A stretch of DNA of 64,000 nt from Treponema sp. (GTDB lineage: Bacteria; Spirochaetota; Spirochaetia; Treponematales; Treponemataceae). The position numbers and the translations under genes were made by a program. Location: the NCBI GenBank assembly GCA_016286365.1, contig JAEESN010000003.1, forward strand, positions 166,937 through 230,936, written 5' to 3'. Below the pieces are notes generated by a model. The model made no database searches. It was not told the DNA's origin and worked only from the letters and a program-made list of their open reading frames with translations. The first letter of the stretch is position 1; each line of letters starts with the position of its first letter. Below, in pieces: positions 1 through 7,661 of this stretch.

Positions 1-77
1 TTGATTTTTATTCTGATTATCGCGGAACTCCATTTACAGAAGATTCAGAAAGATTAATCTGCGTTCTTCATAAATAA
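1..77 (+). CDS. C-terminal end of an unidentified protein (partial)
   Basis: Read from base 3, this frame is open from the window edge to a TAA at 75-77 and gives 24 residues ending in RLICVLHK. The composition is protein-like, whereas the other two plus frames stop earlier. No family can be named from so short a tail, and the frame itself is only probable. Confidence 0.4.
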   Translation, partial: DFYSDYRGTPFTEDSERLICVLHK

Positions 78-157
78 TCCTCTTTGAAGGTAGAAATACA
101 GAACTTCTGACACGGTCAGCAAAAACTTTAATCTGCACCTCCTCTTATCCCTCTTAA

Positions 158-186
158 TTGTAAAAACTCCTGCTTTTTACTATAAT
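158..186 (+). promoter_or_regulatory. proS promoter, leaderless type
   Basis: TTGTAA (158-163), a 17-base spacer and TATAAT (181-186) make a good sigma-70 promoter. Only 8 bases separate the -10 from the ATG at 195, so transcription should start within a base or two of the start codon. No Shine-Dalgarno sequence could fit. Confidence 0.75.
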
Positions 187-194
187 AATGCATT

Positions 195-1949
195 ATGAAA
201 GCATCTAAATTTATTATTTCGACACTGCGCGAAGCTCCAAACGACGCAGTTATTGCAAGCCATCAGCTGATGATGCGTGCAGGACTTATTCGTAAACTTG
301 GAAACGGACTTTATTCTTATATGCCAATGGGTCTTAAGGCATTCCGTAAAGTAGAAAAAATCATTCGTGAAGAACTCGATAAAGCCGGTATGCTCGAAAT
401 GAAGCCTACTGTAATTCAGCCGGGAGAAATATGGAAAGAATCTGGACGCTGGGAAAAAATGGGTCCCGAAATGCTCAAACCTCAGAACAGAGGCGGTCAG
501 GATATGGTTGTTTCTCCAACAGCCGAAGAAGCATTTACAGCCCTTGTAAGAAACAATCTTACTTCTTACAAACAGCTTCCTGTAACTTTATATCAGATTA
601 ATACAAAATACCGCGACGAAATCCGCCCAAGATACGGTGTTATGCGTGGTCGTGAATTTACAATGATGGATGCCTATTCTTTCGACAAAGATCAGGCAGA
701 TCTTGATGCTTCTTACGAAAACGCTGCAGCCGCCTACCGCCGTATTTTTAAGCGTCTTGGACTCGAAACAATCTCTGTAAAAGCTGATACAGGTGCTATG
801 GGTGGTTCCGGCTCAGAAGAATTCATGGTAGAAAGCGAAGTTGGAGACGATACTTTAATCCTCTGTCCAAAATGTAAATACGCTGCAAACGTAGAAAAAG
901 CTTCCTGCAAAGACGACATCCCTCTTGATAAGGATGGAAATCCTCAGAAGGTAACTACAGCGGCCGTAGAAGAAATTGCTACTCCAGACGTAAAAACTAT
1001 AGATGATTTAACTGCATTCTTAAAAACAGGCGCACAGTCATTCATCAAAACTTTGATTTACCGCGTAGAAAACCCTGGAATCGACATTAAAGGAAACTTT
1101 GTTGCCGTATGTATCCGCGGAGACCTCGATGTAAACGAAGCAAAACTCTGTGCTCTCTTAAAAGCAAGCTCAGTAGAACTCGCAGAAGAAGCAGATGTTA
1201 TAAAAATTACAGACGCACCGGTTGGATTTGCAGGTCCTGTAAAACTTACAAAAGCACCGGTAATTGCAGATAACACAGTAATGAACATGCACGATGCCGT
1301 AACAGGCGCTCTTAAGAAGGATGTTCACTTTATTCACGTAGAACCGGGCCGCGACTTTACACCATTTATGACAGCTGATGTACGAATTGTAAAACCGGGT
1401 GATATCTGTCCTGAATGCGGCGGAACTTTCTATTCTAAAAAAGGAAACGAACTTGGACACATATTCAAGCTCGGCGAAAAATACACAAAATCGATGAACG
1501 TAACTTACCTTGATGTAAACGGAAAGCTTACAACTCCAATCATGGGATGTTACGGAATCGGTGTAGACAGAACTTTAGCAAGCATCATCGAAGCACATCA
1601 CGACGATAACGGAATCATGTGGACAATGAGTACCGCTCCGTTCCAGGTTGCCGTTGTTCCTGTAATGTACAAAGATAAAATGAAGGAAGTTGCAGATAAG
1701 ATTTACGAAGAACTTCTTGCAGCCGGAATTGATGTAATTCTTGACGACAGAGATGAACGCCCTGGTGTTAAATTCAAGGATGCAGATTTAATCGGTTATC
1801 CTGTAAGAATCGTTGTGGGAGATAAAAATCTTCCTAACGTAGAACTTAAAATCCGTTCTAAAGAAACACCGGATTTAGTTCCTGCAGAAGAAGCTGCTAC
1901 AAAAACAATTCAGCTTGTAAAAGATGAAATTGCAAAATTAGATGCATAA
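195..1949 (+). CDS. proS: Proline--tRNA ligase
   Basis: Charges tRNA-Pro with proline in the cytoplasm. The 584-residue length fits the bacterial ProS type that carries an editing domain inserted between class II catalytic motifs 2 and 3. Visible landmarks are motif 1 around residues 40-75, motif 2 near residue 140 (YRDEIRPRYGVMRGREF), the YbaK-like insertion at about 225-390, motif 3 near 450 (GCYGIGVDRT) and the anticodon-binding domain over the last 110 residues. A CPKC pair lies near residue 224 and a second CPEC pair near 405, either side of the insertion. The start is the ATG 8 bases after a consensus -10; a factor-independent terminator follows the stop. It appears to be a single-gene transcription unit. 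Confidence 0.97.
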   Translation: MKASKFIISTLREAPNDAVIASHQLMMRAGLIRKLGNGLYSYMPMGLKAFRKVEKIIREELDKAGMLEMKPTVIQPGEIWKESGRWEKMGPEMLKPQNRGGQDMVVSPTAEEAFTALVRNNLTSYKQLPVTLYQINTKYRDEIRPRYGVMRGREFTMMDAYSFDKDQADLDASYENAAAAYRRIFKRLGLETISVKADTGAMGGSGSEEFMVESEVGDDTLILCPKCKYAANVEKASCKDDIPLDKDGNPQKVTTAAVEEIATPDVKTIDDLTAFLKTGAQSFIKTLIYRVENPGIDIKGNFVAVCIRGDLDVNEAKLCALLKASSVELAEEADVIKITDAPVGFAGPVKLTKAPVIADNTVMNMHDAVTGALKKDVHFIHVEPGRDFTPFMTADVRIVKPGDICPECGGTFYSKKGNELGHIFKLGEKYTKSMNVTYLDVNGKLTTPIMGCYGIGVDRTLASIIEAHHDDNGIMWTMSTAPFQVAVVPVMYKDKMKEVADKIYEELLAAGIDVILDDRDERPGVKFKDADLIGYPVRIVVGDKNLPNVELKIRSKETPDLVPAEEAATKTIQLVKDEIAKLDA

Positions 1950-1962
1950 TCATCCTGTAAAG

Positions 1963-2004
1963 CGCAGATTTCTTTGAGTAACTTTGAAGAATCTGCGTTT
2001 TTTT
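1963..2004 (+). terminator. Rho-independent terminator of proS
   Basis: An 8-bp stem CGCAGATT (1963-1970) / AATCTGCG (1990-1997), extendable inward with mismatches, is followed by a run of seven T. Confidence 0.85.
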
Positions 2005-2017
2005 ATATATATACACT

Positions 2018-2045
2018 TTTTACAAAGGAAATTTTACAAAGGAAA
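2018..2045 (+). repeat. Tandem duplication containing the ribosome binding site
   Basis: Two exact copies of TTTTACAAAGGAAA lie side by side (2018-2031 and 2032-2045) just before the ATG at 2051. Each holds an AAAGGA Shine-Dalgarno core. Only the second is at normal distance (7-8 bases) from the start. Confidence 0.8.
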
Positions 2046-2050
2046 CAAAA

Positions 2051-3154
2051 ATGAAAAAACGATTTTTATTACTTACATTTTTATTCTGCTTAATAACACC
2101 CTGTTTTGCAATGCCAGGCTTTAACCCTTACATACAGGATAAATCCGGGGAATTTGTTTATTACAGAGATTATACTTTTTCACGCGAAAGCTACATCGGT
2201 ATTCTTGAATACAGCGAATCTGAATATCAGATTAAATATTATGCACCGGCCATCCCATCAGCTAATCTTCCGGAAAAAACAATCGCACTTTTAATCAAAA
2301 TAAATCCTAAAAAAAATTATATGGAATTCACAGGCGAAACAACACTTAAAGGCGTTTCAAACAATCCCGAAGACATAGACATTATGAATTATCTTCACGA
2401 CATCCTTTATGAATTTTCATCACGACGAATCAAAATGGAAAACGTTTCTCCTTCAAATCCAAAATATGTTTTGAATAAAGATTTTTATAAAAACGGAATT
2501 ACAGTAAGCGATGAATATGAACAGTTTGGCGGTAAAGTAAAGATTGTTTACGACTGTATAATTCCATTCTTTAATATCAAACTGATTACAGATTCATCAG
2601 GAAAAACACTTCTTGAATGTGCTACAATCGGATGCCTTGATAATAACAGCGACAAAACTTTTGATAACTTTAAGCCGGTAGATTTAACTACAATTCCAAC
2701 AAAGCTCGAAAAGCTCAACTCTAAGGCTAAAGCAAAAAAAGTAAACTTTGACGGAGCAAACCTGACACTCACAGATGAATGGCAGTCTAATTCAGAAAAT
2801 TTCTATACATTTAAAGATGAATCTGTTGCAATTCTTTCTACGGTTAATGTAAATGCCCAGGATACTGATTTTGTGAATGTTGTTCTTATCCTCTGTCGTA
2901 CATTAATTTCGAGCTCAAAAAACAATATCACCAATTTTAAAGATATTTCTTTTATAATAAACGATAAGGCTGGCGAAGTAAAAATCCTTCTTACACATTA
3001 CAATGAACTTCTTACAAAAGAAGCAATCATTCTTAAAGCAGACAAAACGGATAAATCAAAAATCCATTATCTTGGACTTATAACAACCTACTACGCCTAC
3101 TCAAAAAGAGTCAGTTATTACGAGAAAATCTTAAAAAGCTATAAATTAGATTAA
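2051..3154 (+). CDS. Exported protein of unknown function
   Basis: A 367-residue protein that I do not recognise. It begins with a typical signal peptide: MKKR, a hydrophobic core of about 12 residues, then PCFA as a probable signal peptidase I site near residue 20. The rest is hydrophilic with alternating polar and aromatic residues, suggesting a beta-rich periplasmic or secreted protein. There is no lipobox and no further membrane segment. The start is fixed by the duplicated AAAGGA site and the signal peptide. It stands alone between the proS terminator and a convergent gene whose end lies 16 bases away; a small AATCA/TGATT hairpin lies between the two. Confidence 0.75.
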   Translation: MKKRFLLLTFLFCLITPCFAMPGFNPYIQDKSGEFVYYRDYTFSRESYIGILEYSESEYQIKYYAPAIPSANLPEKTIALLIKINPKKNYMEFTGETTLKGVSNNPEDIDIMNYLHDILYEFSSRRIKMENVSPSNPKYVLNKDFYKNGITVSDEYEQFGGKVKIVYDCIIPFFNIKLITDSSGKTLLECATIGCLDNNSDKTFDNFKPVDLTTIPTKLEKLNSKAKAKKVNFDGANLTLTDEWQSNSENFYTFKDESVAILSTVNVNAQDTDFVNVVLILCRTLISSSKNNITNFKDISFIINDKAGEVKILLTHYNELLTKEAIILKADKTDKSKIHYLGLITTYYAYSKRVSYYEKILKSYKLD

Positions 3155-3170
3155 TCAGACTGATTATCTT

Positions 3171-3968
3171 TTATCTGGAGAAAGAATTCTTGTTGAGCGG
3201 AGAGCCTATCCACTGGCCTTCGCTTCCAAGATAATCTTTTTTCTGACCTTCTATAAGAAACTGTACACTGCTTACGGTAGAAAATGTCGTAGCGGTGTAC
3301 ACAATCTGCATAAGCTGACCAATATATCCTTCTACACCAACCGGATTGATTTCAAACGCATCGTTAAAATTAAGATAAGCAACACCATTCGAAACCTTTG
3401 CGCTCAATAATCTTGTTCCTTCCGGAATGAGCGACATGCAGTTTTTTTCGCCAGACAGCTTTGAATCAGGACCTTTTATTAAAAGATTGATTGCTGTAGT
3501 AAGCGGTGAATCATTTTTTTCGACAGTTCGTTTAACCATTTTGCGGTTTACAGAACCATCTGAATCTATTTCTACAAAACAAAGCTGATAAGTTGTGTAT
3601 TCAACAGGTTTTGCAGGTTTTTCTTCTTTTTTCGGCGTTTCTTTTTTAGGCTCTTCCTTTTTTGGCGTCTCTGTCACCTTTACAACTTCGTCTTCTACCG
3701 GTGGCTTTGGAATAACTGGAGGTTCATCCTGAATATTGATTGTTAAAGGAACCTCTTCCTGTAAAGGAATCTGCTCTTCGCCAGATGGATTTTTTGAAAC
3801 ATGATTCTGTACGAATTCCGGAGTTTTACCAAAAACTCTTCCAAAAAAATCTGTTTCCTTAAGATTTGTAAAAATCTGATCCTTTTTTACGAGAAATAAA
3901 ATAAAAACAATTAATGCTACTAAGAGACAACACGCAACGGCTAAGCCTGTACTTCTTTTCTTACTCAT
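3171..3968 (-). CDS. GerMN-domain protein, membrane anchored
   Basis: A 265-residue protein with one N-terminal membrane segment (about residues 8-28), a proline/glutamate/lysine-rich stalk (about 75-135, repeated PKKEE-like units), and a GerMN (sporulation and spore germination) domain at about 137-255. Typical GerMN marks are the segment SPLTTAINLLIKGP, then LLSAKVSNGVAYLNFNDAF, then the YTATTFSTVSSVQFLIEG strand. The domain is found in GerM and many cell-envelope proteins of non-sporulating bacteria; its ligand is not certain. The stalk suggests reach across the periplasm to the wall. An AAAGG site lies 4 bases before the ATG, and the gene follows nfnB by 19 bases, so it may be the last gene of that operon. 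Confidence 0.8.
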   Translation of the reverse strand: MSKKRSTGLAVACCLLVALIVFILFLVKKDQIFTNLKETDFFGRVFGKTPEFVQNHVSKNPSGEEQIPLQEEVPLTINIQDEPPVIPKPPVEDEVVKVTETPKKEEPKKETPKKEEKPAKPVEYTTYQLCFVEIDSDGSVNRKMVKRTVEKNDSPLTTAINLLIKGPDSKLSGEKNCMSLIPEGTRLLSAKVSNGVAYLNFNDAFEINPVGVEGYIGQLMQIVYTATTFSTVSSVQFLIEGQKKDYLGSEGQWIGSPLNKNSFSR

Positions 3969-3987
3969 AATACCTTTATTATCGGCA

Positions 3988-5457
3988 TTATTTTGCTAAA
4001 TATTCATTAATTGAAGCAGCAGCTTTGCGTCCTTCGCCCATTGCAAGGATTACGGTTGCAGCACCAAGAACAATGTCTCCACCTGCCCATACTTTTGCAT
4101 GAGAAGTAGCCTGTCCTTCGTCTACAGTGATGTGACCCTTTTCGTCTGCGTTAAGACCCGGTGTTGTAGAAACAAGAAGCGGATTTGAACCGTTTCCAAG
4201 AGCAACAATCATAGCATCGCATGCAACATCGTGTTCTGAGCCCGGAATTGGAACAGGTGAACGTCTTCCAGAAGCATCCGGCTCTCCTAATTCGTAACGG
4301 AGACAGCGTACACCACATACGTGTCCTGTTTCGTCTCCAAGAACTTCTACAGGGTTTTCGAGGAAGCGGAAATTAACTCCTTCTTCTTCTGCGTGACCGA
4401 TTTCTTCAAGACGGGCTGGCATTTCGTTTCTTGTACGGCGGTAAACAACATCTACTGTTTCTGCTCCAAGGCGGAAAGCCATACGGGCAGCATCCATAGC
4501 AACGTTACCGGCACCACAAACTACTACATGCTTTGCTTCGTAGATTGGAGTTGCAGCGTGTTCTTTGTCGTAACCTTTCATAAGGTTTGCACGTGTAAGA
4601 TATTCGTTTGCAGAGAATACACCAATAAGGTTTTCTCCAGGAATATTTAAGAATTTTGGAAGACCGGCGCCTGTTCCAACGAAGGCAGCATCAAAGCCTT
4701 TTTCGTTTAAAAGCTGTTCGAGTGTATTTGTACGTCCAACAAGGAAGTTTGTCTCGAATTTAACACCGATTTTCTGAAGGTTTTCGATTTCGTCCTGAAC
4801 AATCTTCTTTGGGAGACGAAATTCAGGAATACCATACATCATTACACCGCCGGCTTTGTGGAAAGCTTCGAAAACTGTTACTGCGTGTCCGGCTCTTGCA
4901 CAGTCAGCAGCAACAGTAAGACCTGCTGGTCCGGCACCGATTACGGCAACCTTTTTTCCTGTAGCTTTTGCAACAACAGGCATTGAAACCTGTCCGTTTT
5001 CTCTTTCCCAGTCAGCTACAAAGCGTTCAAGACGACCAATGGAAACTGCTTTTTCAGGAGATTTCCAGATTTTACCAACTGTACATTTTCCCTGACACTG
5101 TTTTTCCTGAGGACATACACGTCCACAGATTGCAGGAAGAAGGGATGTTTCCTTGATTGTATCTACAGCGGCTTTGAATTCGCCTTTTGCAACTTCTGCA
5201 ATAAATTTTGGTATATTGATGTTTACAGGACATCCTTCCATACAGAATGGTTTTGCGCACTGTAAACAGCGGTTTGCTTCGATAATAGCCTGTTCTTTTG
5301 AAAATCCGAGAGCTACTTCGTCCATCTGGCGTGCACGTACTTTTGGATCTCTTGCAGGCATTTCCATCTGAGGAATAGCATTTCTGTCTTTTGCTGTAAG
5401 AGGACCTGCCTTTAATTTTTCCTGTAATTTATTATATTCCTGTGTTACGTCTATCAT
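3988..5457 (-). CDS. nfnB: NADPH-binding subunit of an NfnAB-type transhydrogenase (GltD-like)
   Basis: A 489-residue flavoprotein of the glutamate synthase small-subunit family. Order of parts: an N-terminal double [4Fe-4S] domain with cysteines in CLQCAKPFCMEGCP (about residue 64) and CGRVCPQEKQCQGKC (about 111), a first FAD dinucleotide fold (GAGPAGL near 176) and a second NADPH-type fold (GAGNVAMD near 315). The same family serves as GltD beside a large GltB, but no gltB is present here. Instead the gene follows a PyrK/NfnA-like flavoprotein by 13 bases, the arrangement of NfnAB, which couples NADH, ferredoxin and NADPH pools by electron bifurcation. GAGG lies 5-6 bases before the ATG. 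Family certain; the NfnB role is inferred from the neighbour. Confidence 0.85.
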   Translation of the reverse strand: MIDVTQEYNKLQEKLKAGPLTAKDRNAIPQMEMPARDPKVRARQMDEVALGFSKEQAIIEANRCLQCAKPFCMEGCPVNINIPKFIAEVAKGEFKAAVDTIKETSLLPAICGRVCPQEKQCQGKCTVGKIWKSPEKAVSIGRLERFVADWERENGQVSMPVVAKATGKKVAVIGAGPAGLTVAADCARAGHAVTVFEAFHKAGGVMMYGIPEFRLPKKIVQDEIENLQKIGVKFETNFLVGRTNTLEQLLNEKGFDAAFVGTGAGLPKFLNIPGENLIGVFSANEYLTRANLMKGYDKEHAATPIYEAKHVVVCGAGNVAMDAARMAFRLGAETVDVVYRRTRNEMPARLEEIGHAEEEGVNFRFLENPVEVLGDETGHVCGVRCLRYELGEPDASGRRSPVPIPGSEHDVACDAMIVALGNGSNPLLVSTTPGLNADEKGHITVDEGQATSHAKVWAGGDIVLGAATVILAMGEGRKAAASINEYLAK

Positions 5458-5470
5458 CTTTTTCCTCTTA

Positions 5471-6325
5471 TTACTTTGCTAATTTATCTGCTTCTGCCTG
5501 AAGTTTACATTTGTGGAAGTCTTCTGCTTCGCGGTCTTTGAATGACTTCATACGCATCATCATATTGTCCCAGTCTACAAGGTGTGCATCAAATTCAGGA
5601 CCGTCTACGCATACGAATTTTGTTTTTCCATCGTAGCTTACACGACATCCACCACACATACCTGTTCCATCAATCATAATTGTATTTAAAGAAACTGTTG
5701 TTTTAATTCCAAAAGGCTTTGTTGTAGCAGCACAGAACTTCATCATGATTGGAGGTCCAATTGCAATTACTTCTGCAGGAGGACACTGACTTTCGCACAT
5801 TTCCTTAAGTGGAACTGTAGAAACACCCTGGCGTCCGGCAGATCCATCATCAGTCATAATGATAACTTCGTCTGCAAGAGCCTTCATCTCGTCTACATAA
5901 ATCAAAAGGTCCTTTGTACGTGCAGCAATAATCATGATTACTTTATTTCCTGCAGCTTTGTGTGCCTGAACGATTGGATAACATGGTGCAACACCAAATC
6001 CACCGCCCACAACAACAACAGGGGCATCATATTTTTCGATTTTAGAAGGATTTCCTAAAGGTCCAAGAATTGCAGGGAGTTCCTGTCCGGCTTCCATCAA
6101 AGAAAGCTTATAAGTTGTAGCTCCAACTGCCTGGAAAACTAATGCAATCCATCCTTCTTCTGCATTTGCATCTGCAATTGTAAGAGGTACGCGCTCTCCA
6201 AATTCAGCTTCCACCTGGATAATAACAAACTGTCCTGCTTTACGATTTCGGGCAATTTCAGGTGCATTGACTTTCATATAAAAAACACCTGCAGAAAGCT
6301 GTTTCTTTTCAATAATTTTAAACAT
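5471..6325 (-). CDS. nfnA: Ferredoxin-NAD(P) reductase-like subunit of NfnAB (sulfide/dihydroorotate dehydrogenase-like)
   Basis: A 284-residue protein with the PyrK/NfnA order: a ferredoxin-reductase FAD barrel (residues 1-100, motif ERVPLTI), an NAD-binding fold (GGGFGVAPCYPI near 108) and a C-terminal [2Fe-2S] loop (CGGCRVSY plus a later cysteine in FVCVDGPEF). In characterised NfnA this subunit holds the bifurcating-complex FAD and the NADH site. It is paralogous to the PyrK half of the pyrimidine gene at 28378-30180. It is the first gene of the unit, with AGAGGAC before the ATG and a palindrome-bearing promoter upstream. It could instead be called SudB; the name depends on the partner. 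Confidence 0.83.
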   Translation of the reverse strand: MFKIIEKKQLSAGVFYMKVNAPEIARNRKAGQFVIIQVEAEFGERVPLTIADANAEEGWIALVFQAVGATTYKLSLMEAGQELPAILGPLGNPSKIEKYDAPVVVVGGGFGVAPCYPIVQAHKAAGNKVIMIIAARTKDLLIYVDEMKALADEVIIMTDDGSAGRQGVSTVPLKEMCESQCPPAEVIAIGPPIMMKFCAATTKPFGIKTTVSLNTIMIDGTGMCGGCRVSYDGKTKFVCVDGPEFDAHLVDWDNMMMRMKSFKDREAEDFHKCKLQAEADKLAK

Positions 6326-6357
6326 TTTAAGTCCTCTTTAAATATAGTTAATTTACA

Positions 6358-6387
6358 ATTTTACTGATTGACACTAATTGCGTCAAT
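6358..6387 (-). promoter_or_regulatory. nfnAB promoter with overlapping inverted repeat
   Basis: On the minus strand TTGACG (6386-6381), a 17-base spacer and TAAAAT (6363-6358) form a promoter. ATTGAC (6367-6372) and GTCAAT (6382-6387) are perfect inverted arms separated by 9 bases, covering the -35 and half the spacer. A dimeric repressor bound here would block RNA polymerase; the regulator is unknown. Confidence 0.6.
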
Positions 6388-6433
6388 TGTCATTTTAGAG
6401 AAAGAAATAGAATAAAATCACATAATTTTTGTG

Positions 6434-7660
6434 TTAGAAGCCCACAGAAAGCTGAACAAAGGCTCCGGCTCCACCACCTCTAAAGCTTCCTGTAAAGCTT
6501 GAAGATTCAGCAGAAACACCAACTTTAACTTCAAGAAGGCGGATGTTTACATCTACAATCAGTTTGTGGCTGAAAATCTTATCTGTGCGTTCGGTCGAAA
6601 CATAGAAATTAAGCGCATGCCAGAATCCAAGGCGCATTCCAAGAAGATAATCAAAATAAAAATCTGATTCAAGGCCTTCTCCGGCAAAAGGATGTTCAAT
6701 TCCAAAACCAAGTCCGCCATAATAATCCATTACCCCATTGAACGGATGGAATTTTCCAGAAACAAAGAATTTTAATGGTCGGTTGATTTTAATCTCTTTT
6801 TCTTCTGCATCTCCCTTTGTAATATCCCAGGTAAACTGAGGATTTCCTATGTCCATAATTTCTGCAGACATGGAAGATGTGATTGTTGTAGGAATGCATG
6901 TGCTGATTTTTGTCGGATAAATCGGGATTCGTGCATTTCCATAAATTGTAAGATATCTGTAAAGGTCATAGCTGAAAGAAACTCCAACATCAAGACCGGA
7001 ATTTTCTATAATCTTTTTATAATCCAGCAAGTAAAGGGTTTTATAGTCGATATTCTTAAAATCCGGAGTAAAATAATCAGAATAGAAAGCCATCGTTCCC
7101 TTTAAATCATAACTGAATTCGCCGTGTGCCGAGTTTGAAAGAACAACTTTTGAATCTTCCATTGCAACATGAGCAAGTGCAGAGTAAACCGTTGGAGAAA
7201 TCACAAGAGAGAATTTTTTTGTGCTCCAGCCTACATCAAGTCCTGCAAAAAGAAACAAATCTGCAAAACCTTTTACATCGATTGTTATATCCTCGTTGAT
7301 TGTATTTCCGTATCCAAGGAAGTCAAAAAGTGATTTTCCTATTCCGATGTTGGAATATAAATCAAGACCTGCATTAATCTTAAAAAGAAGGCCGTTTGGA
7401 ATATCAAGACCGAACGATACCTGGGGCTTAGTGCTTGCGATTAACGAAAATCCATCATCACTCATTTCGTCTGCAATCTTTGTAAAATCTATTAAAACAA
7501 CGTCCTGGAAGATGTCTTTTGTTCCAATAAGATTGTTCGAAACATTAACCGGCACATCAAGAGTAAAATCTATAATACGATCGTTATAAAATCTTTCTTC
7601 GGAAAAAGTGCTTAAAGAGAAAAATAATGCAAATATTAATAAAGCTACAAGTTTTTTCAT
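6434..7660 (-). CDS. Probable outer-membrane beta-barrel protein
   Basis: About 408 residues, family not recognised. It has a signal peptide (MKKLVALLIFALFFSLSTFSEE), a body of alternating amphipathic strands rich in Tyr, Phe and Gly (for example GLDVGWSTKKFSLVISP, MRLGFWHALNFYVS), and ends in a terminal Phe (LSVGF), the usual C-terminal signal of outer-membrane barrels. A GTG at 7669 is possible in frame, but GGAGG lies only 2 bases before it and 11 bases before the ATG at 7660, so 7660 is chosen. The ATG follows the upstream lipoprotein's stop directly, so the two are co-transcribed and probably work together at the outer membrane. Confidence 0.65.
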   Translation of the reverse strand: MKKLVALLIFALFFSLSTFSEERFYNDRIIDFTLDVPVNVSNNLIGTKDIFQDVVLIDFTKIADEMSDDGFSLIASTKPQVSFGLDIPNGLLFKINAGLDLYSNIGIGKSLFDFLGYGNTINEDITIDVKGFADLFLFAGLDVGWSTKKFSLVISPTVYSALAHVAMEDSKVVLSNSAHGEFSYDLKGTMAFYSDYFTPDFKNIDYKTLYLLDYKKIIENSGLDVGVSFSYDLYRYLTIYGNARIPIYPTKISTCIPTTITSSMSAEIMDIGNPQFTWDITKGDAEEKEIKINRPLKFFVSGKFHPFNGVMDYYGGLGFGIEHPFAGEGLESDFYFDYLLGMRLGFWHALNFYVSTERTDKIFSHKLIVDVNIRLLEVKVGVSAESSSFTGSFRGGGAGAFVQLSVGF

Positions 7661-7661
7661 A

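Noticed and set aside
3171..3968. GerMN protein as evidence of sporulation.
   Set aside because: No other sporulation gene is present, and the domain is common in envelope proteins of non-spore-formers.
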